Shown in pieces: positions 15,725 through 18,232 of a stretch of 18,232 bases of DNA. Under the pieces are notes generated by a model. The model was not told the DNA's origin. It saw only the letters and a program-made list of their open reading frames with translations, and did no database searches. A program made the position numbers and the translations under genes. Source of the stretch: Methanosphaera sp. rholeuAM74 (GTDB lineage: Archaea; Methanobacteriota; Methanobacteria; Methanobacteriales; Methanobacteriaceae); the NCBI GenBank assembly GCA_003266075.1, contig MUZZ01000001.1, forward strand, positions 284-18,515, in the 5' to 3' direction. Position 1 is the first letter of the stretch; the number at the start of each line of letters is the position of its first letter.

Positions 15725-16501
15725 ATGAACTTTGATGATTATAAAGGTAAAGTAATATTCATAGGGGCAGGTCCTGGCGACCCTGATTTAATAACAGTGA
15801 AAGGTGCAGAGGCAATAAAGCATTCTGATGTCATAATATATGCCGGTTCATTGGTTAATCCAGCCGTACTTGACAGGGCAAGGGATGATGCAAAGATATA
15901 TGATAGTGCCCAGATGAACTTGGATGAAATAATAGATGTAATACAAACGGCACATGATGAAAACAAGATAATTTCAAGGGTACATACGGGTGATCCAGCC
16001 ATATATGGTGCTATCGCTGAACAGATTAATCAACTAAGGGAGTTAGGTATCGGTTTTACCATAATTCCTGGGGTAAGCAGTTTGTTTGGAACAGCAGCCG
16101 CACTTGAATCACAGTTAACATTACCTGAAGTGTCACAGACGATAATTATCACACGACCAGAAGGTAGAACACCTAAACCATCAAAAGAAGCATTATGTAA
16201 GCTTGCACAACACAATGCTACTATGTGTATATTCCTCGGTATTCATATGATTGATGAAGTTGTAGCCGAACTACTTAAGGAATATGACGAAAAAACTCCT
16301 GTTGCAGTAGTTAAGAAGGCAACATGGCCTGACCAGGAGATTGTCCGTGGAAATCTGACAAATATTTCACAGAAAGTTCATGATGCAGGTTTTACTAAAA
16401 CAGCTATGATTGTTGTTGGGGATGTCTTAGATCAGCAAAGCGGTGAAAAATCCAAGCTGTATGACCCAAAATTCGCACACATGTATCGTGATGTGAAATA
16501 A
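15725..16501 (+). CDS. cbiF: Cobalt-precorrin-4 C11-methyltransferase
   Basis: Methylates cobalt-precorrin-4 at C-11 with S-adenosylmethionine in the anaerobic cobalamin pathway; methanogens need corrinoids for methyl transfer. The family hallmarks are GAGPGDPDLITVKG near residue 14, YAGSLVNP, HTGDPAIYGAI in the SAM site, PGVSSLFGTAAALE, and LPEVSQTIIITRPEGRTP. A GTG at 15710 would add five codons, but GGAG (15712-15715) overlaps it and is well placed for the ATG at 15725, giving 258 residues, normal for CbiF. No other cobalamin gene is in the window. It converges with purA. Confidence 0.95.
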   Translation: MNFDDYKGKVIFIGAGPGDPDLITVKGAEAIKHSDVIIYAGSLVNPAVLDRARDDAKIYDSAQMNLDEIIDVIQTAHDENKIISRVHTGDPAIYGAIAEQINQLRELGIGFTIIPGVSSLFGTAAALESQLTLPEVSQTIIITRPEGRTPKPSKEALCKLAQHNATMCIFLGIHMIDEVVAELLKEYDEKTPVAVVKKATWPDQEIVRGNLTNISQKVHDAGFTKTAMIVVGDVLDQQSGEKSKLYDPKFAHMYRDVK

Positions 16502-16512
16502 ATATAATTAAT

Positions 16513-16541
16513 TCTATTTTTTCTATTTTTTTCAAAAAAAA
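16513..16541. terminator. Bidirectional oligo-T terminator between cbiF and purA
   Basis: On the plus strand, T runs of 6 and 7 follow the cbiF stop. The last T7 (16526-16532) is joined through one C to A8 (16534-16541), which is a T8 run on the minus strand just past the purA stop. One short element therefore can end both convergent transcripts. Confidence 0.65.
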
Positions 16542-16556
16542 GGGATGTAAAGGAGA

Positions 16557-17582
16557 TTAGTTTAATTTTTCGTCTCTTAAATCAATTGTATCGACTAAAT
16601 CTGGTCCTGTGGATATGATTGTTATAGGTACTCCTACACTTTTTTCTATATCTTCGATGTAGTCTTTTGCTTCTTGTGATAAGTCTTCATATTTATTTGC
16701 TTTGTAGCATTCTGGGTATAATCTGTCGATGCAGGTTAACGCCATTTGTGTTGCACCGTTTATCATGCAGGACCTTTTAGCAAATTCTTTGTCAAATAAT
16801 CCTACTCTTCTTTTACGTCCAGTTACCACACCATATTCTTCTATTCCCATTTTTTCTGCTTCTTCTGGTGATATTTCTGTTGGGAATGGTCCTTCTCCGA
16901 CTCTTGTAGTGTATGCTTTGAATATCACTACTACCTGGTCTATTCTTGTTGGTCCTACCCCTACATCAGCTGCTGCTGTACTTGCACATGTGTCTTTACT
17001 TGTGACGAATGGGTATGTTCCATAGTATAATGATAAACCGAATCCTTGTGAACCTTCTATGAAAACGTCTTTTCCTTCATCCAGTGCCTTGTTCACTTCT
17101 GTTGGAACGTCTGTTATGTATTCGTTTAGTCCTTCTATGTCTTTTGCATAGTCTATGGTTCTGTTTATACGGTCAGCGTTTGCTGGTCCGCATCCACTAC
17201 CTGTTGTACCGATTTTCTTGGACAGGTATGATGAGTCTTTATCTGCTTGGGTGTGTTTGTCGGTTATTATTGCACAGTTTGCGTCGAGGAATGTTCTTCC
17301 TTTGACGTTGTATTTGTTTAGGTATTCCAGTTCATGTTCAAATACTTCTGGATTTACTAGTACTCCAGCACCGATTAATAATTTTGCTTCTGTGTTGAAA
17401 AAACCAGATGGTGTTAGTCTTAACCCATATTTGTCTCCATTATATTCCACAGAATGACCTGCATTTGGTCCTACTCCTGCTCTTGCTATTATTTCAGGTT
17501 TGTCTTTGGTACAAAAGTAAGTTATACATTTTCCTTTACCTTCGTCTCCCCATTGTCCACCAACCAGTATGGTACATGTCAT
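16557..17582 (-). CDS. purA: Adenylosuccinate synthetase, short archaeal form
   Basis: Joins IMP and aspartate with GTP to make adenylosuccinate, the first committed step to AMP. The 341 residues match the shortened archaeal form; bacterial and eukaryotic enzymes have about 430. Motifs: the GTP-binding/catalytic GGQWGDEGKGK at 8-18, GPNAGHS with the catalytic His near 43, TTGSGCGPANADR near 126, EGSQGFGLSLYYGTYP near 174, RVGEGPFPTE near 227 and the GVVTGRKRRVGLFD stretch near 249. AAGGAG (complement of 17593-17598) is the ribosome site. It is transcribed alone toward cbiF and shares a terminator with it. Codons on its strand are mostly A/C-ending. Confidence 0.96.
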   Translation of the reverse strand: MTCTILVGGQWGDEGKGKCITYFCTKDKPEIIARAGVGPNAGHSVEYNGDKYGLRLTPSGFFNTEAKLLIGAGVLVNPEVFEHELEYLNKYNVKGRTFLDANCAIITDKHTQADKDSSYLSKKIGTTGSGCGPANADRINRTIDYAKDIEGLNEYITDVPTEVNKALDEGKDVFIEGSQGFGLSLYYGTYPFVTSKDTCASTAAADVGVGPTRIDQVVVIFKAYTTRVGEGPFPTEISPEEAEKMGIEEYGVVTGRKRRVGLFDKEFAKRSCMINGATQMALTCIDRLYPECYKANKYEDLSQEAKDYIEDIEKSVGVPITIISTGPDLVDTIDLRDEKLN

Positions 17583-18162
17583 ATTGAATCCTTTCTCCTT
17601 TAAATAAGTTTCCGTATTGTTTTATAGTATTTTTTTTTGTTTATGTCTTGTTGTTTCATAAACATTACACTTTAATATTTATCTTCATTATTTAATAAAA
17701 GTTTTCGTTTTTATGTGGAATGATTTTTTTTGTCTCTTGTTTTGTCTTGGTTTTTCTGTTTAAGGTTGGTGTGGCCTGTTATTTTCCTCTCATTTATGCA
17801 GACTCTTATACCTAATTCAACAAGTTATCGATTAAACAATCTTCTATAATATACAAATATTTATATATAATGTTCAATAAATATACTATTACATAGTAAT
17901 ATCAATAAGTATTACTGGAGTTGATATAAAAAATAATAAGATTAAACATAAAATACAAGAAATCAGTAAAAAAAAAACAAAATTCTAAAACAAATAATTT
18001 ACTATCAATAGCAAATAAAACAAAAACATGTATTCAGTAATTCTAAACACGTTAAAAAAGACGAAAAAACAAGTTTCATAATAAACGAGTAATGTTAGAT
18101 CAATTAACTCATCATCTAGCAATCAAATACTCCGTATTTAAACAGATACATAATCATGTTTC
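17583..18162. other. Gene-free region between purA and the mobile-element end
   Basis: No supported gene in this stretch. It holds the purA promoter at its left edge and a T-rich stretch at 17720-17765. At 17857-17867 there is a plus-strand TATA-like tract, followed by alternating TATTAC/GTAATA motifs (17887-17915) and a GGAG at 17917-17920 with no start codon in range. The A-rich DNA beyond (17925-18060) has only short frames. It could be a promoter that lost its gene, or spacer DNA next to the mobile element. Confidence 0.5.
17619..17626 (-). promoter_or_regulatory. TATA box of purA
   Basis: The minus strand reads TATAAAAC about 40 bases upstream of the purA ATG. This predicts a short leader that still includes the AAGGAG ribosome site. 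Confidence 0.5.
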
Positions 18163-18232
18163 TTGAACCTCCCCATCTTGTAGAAGATGGGGATTCTTGG
18201 GTTGTAAAATCCAATGATTTTAAGTATACCAA
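18116..18232 (-). CDS. Possible 3' end of a TnpB (IS200/IS605 accessory protein) gene, partial
   Basis: A minus-strand frame is open from the window edge for 38 codons to a TAG (complement of 18116-18118). It runs straight through the hairpin described as a mobile-element right end. The peptide contains TTQESPSSTRWGGSRN, reminiscent of the loosely conserved tails of archaeal TnpB proteins, which often read into the right-end hairpin. Another frame is also open as far as 18139, so the assignment rests on position more than on sequence. The body of the gene would lie outside the window. Confidence 0.3.
   Translation of the reverse strand: MVYLKSLDFTTQESPSSTRWGGSRNMIMYLFKYGVFDC
18163..18232 (-). 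mobile_element. Right end of an IS200/IS605-type (TnpB) element, partial
   Basis: On the minus strand the sequence reads AGAATCCCCATCTT, loop CTAC, AAGATGGGGAGGTTCAA. The stem has nine perfect pairs (18171-18179 with 18184-18192) plus one more outside (18170-18193), and it is GC-rich in very AT-rich surroundings. A GAATCCCC hairpin ending in GGGGAGGTTCAA is the form I know for right ends of IS605-family/TnpB elements, where it also forms the scaffold of the omega (right-end) RNA. The element would extend beyond 18232, with its right boundary near 18163. Only the end is visible, so it may be intact or a fragment. Confidence 0.65.

Noticed and set aside
1..18232. tRNA, rRNA or CRISPR array
   Set aside because: No GC-rich cloverleaf, rRNA-like stretch or regularly spaced identical repeats seen in any intergenic region by eye. 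A tRNAscan-type run could still find something I missed.

Overview
The window is AT-rich archaeal DNA and looks like a Methanobacteriales methanogen, with Methanosphaera as the closest fit I can name from memory (not confirmed by a search). The evidence is an archaeal ProRS with a C-terminal Cys-rich domain, two enzymes of archaeal ether-lipid synthesis (geranylgeranyl reductase family and sn-glycerol-1-phosphate dehydrogenase), an AqpM-like aquaporin, a short archaeal-form adenylosuccinate synthetase, an anaerobic-pathway CbiF, GGTGAT-type ribosome binding sites, and TATA boxes with oligo-T terminators.

Layout. 207-2832: proS and a geranylgeranyl reductase, same strand. 2971-5469: a complete NitT/TauT-type ABC importer (binding protein, permease, ATPase). 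5494-5991 (minus): an unrecognised 165-residue helical protein. 6163-6897 (minus): AqpM-like water channel. 6898-7570: a gene-free divergent gap with several dyads. 7571-10045: a tight four-gene operon (G1P dehydrogenase, UPF0179 Cys-rich protein, ribose-5-phosphate isomerase A, CsoR-type repressor). 10271-11104 (minus): endonuclease IV. 11254-15625: a surface-sugar group (NDP-sugar epimerase-like SDR, GT4 glycosyltransferase, GDP-mannose-dehydratase-like SDR, membrane-anchored GT2). 15725-16501: cbiF. 16557-17582 (minus): purA. 17583-18232: gene-free DNA that ends in what looks like the right end of an IS200/IS605-type (TnpB) element running off the window.

How they fit together. Most genes are housekeeping: translation, membrane lipids, pentose and purine metabolism, cobalamin for methanogenesis, and DNA repair. 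The sugar group could supply and transfer activated sugars for cell-surface polymers or glycoproteins. The ABC importer has an undetermined substrate and the best-looking unexplained promoter dyad. Ribosome binding site spacing is consistent (GGTGAT or an equivalent followed by about 4-6 bases). I used it to move four starts inside longer open frames: 1648, 8632, 9773 and 15725, and similarly 6897 for aqpM.

I did not find a clear new multi-gene system. The points most worth a second look are the TnpB-type right end and its possible guide, a conserved-looking reading frame with no start codon downstream of nfo, several promoter-overlapping palindromes, the insertion in the dehydratase-like SDR, and blocks of strand-asymmetric base composition that do not follow gene direction.
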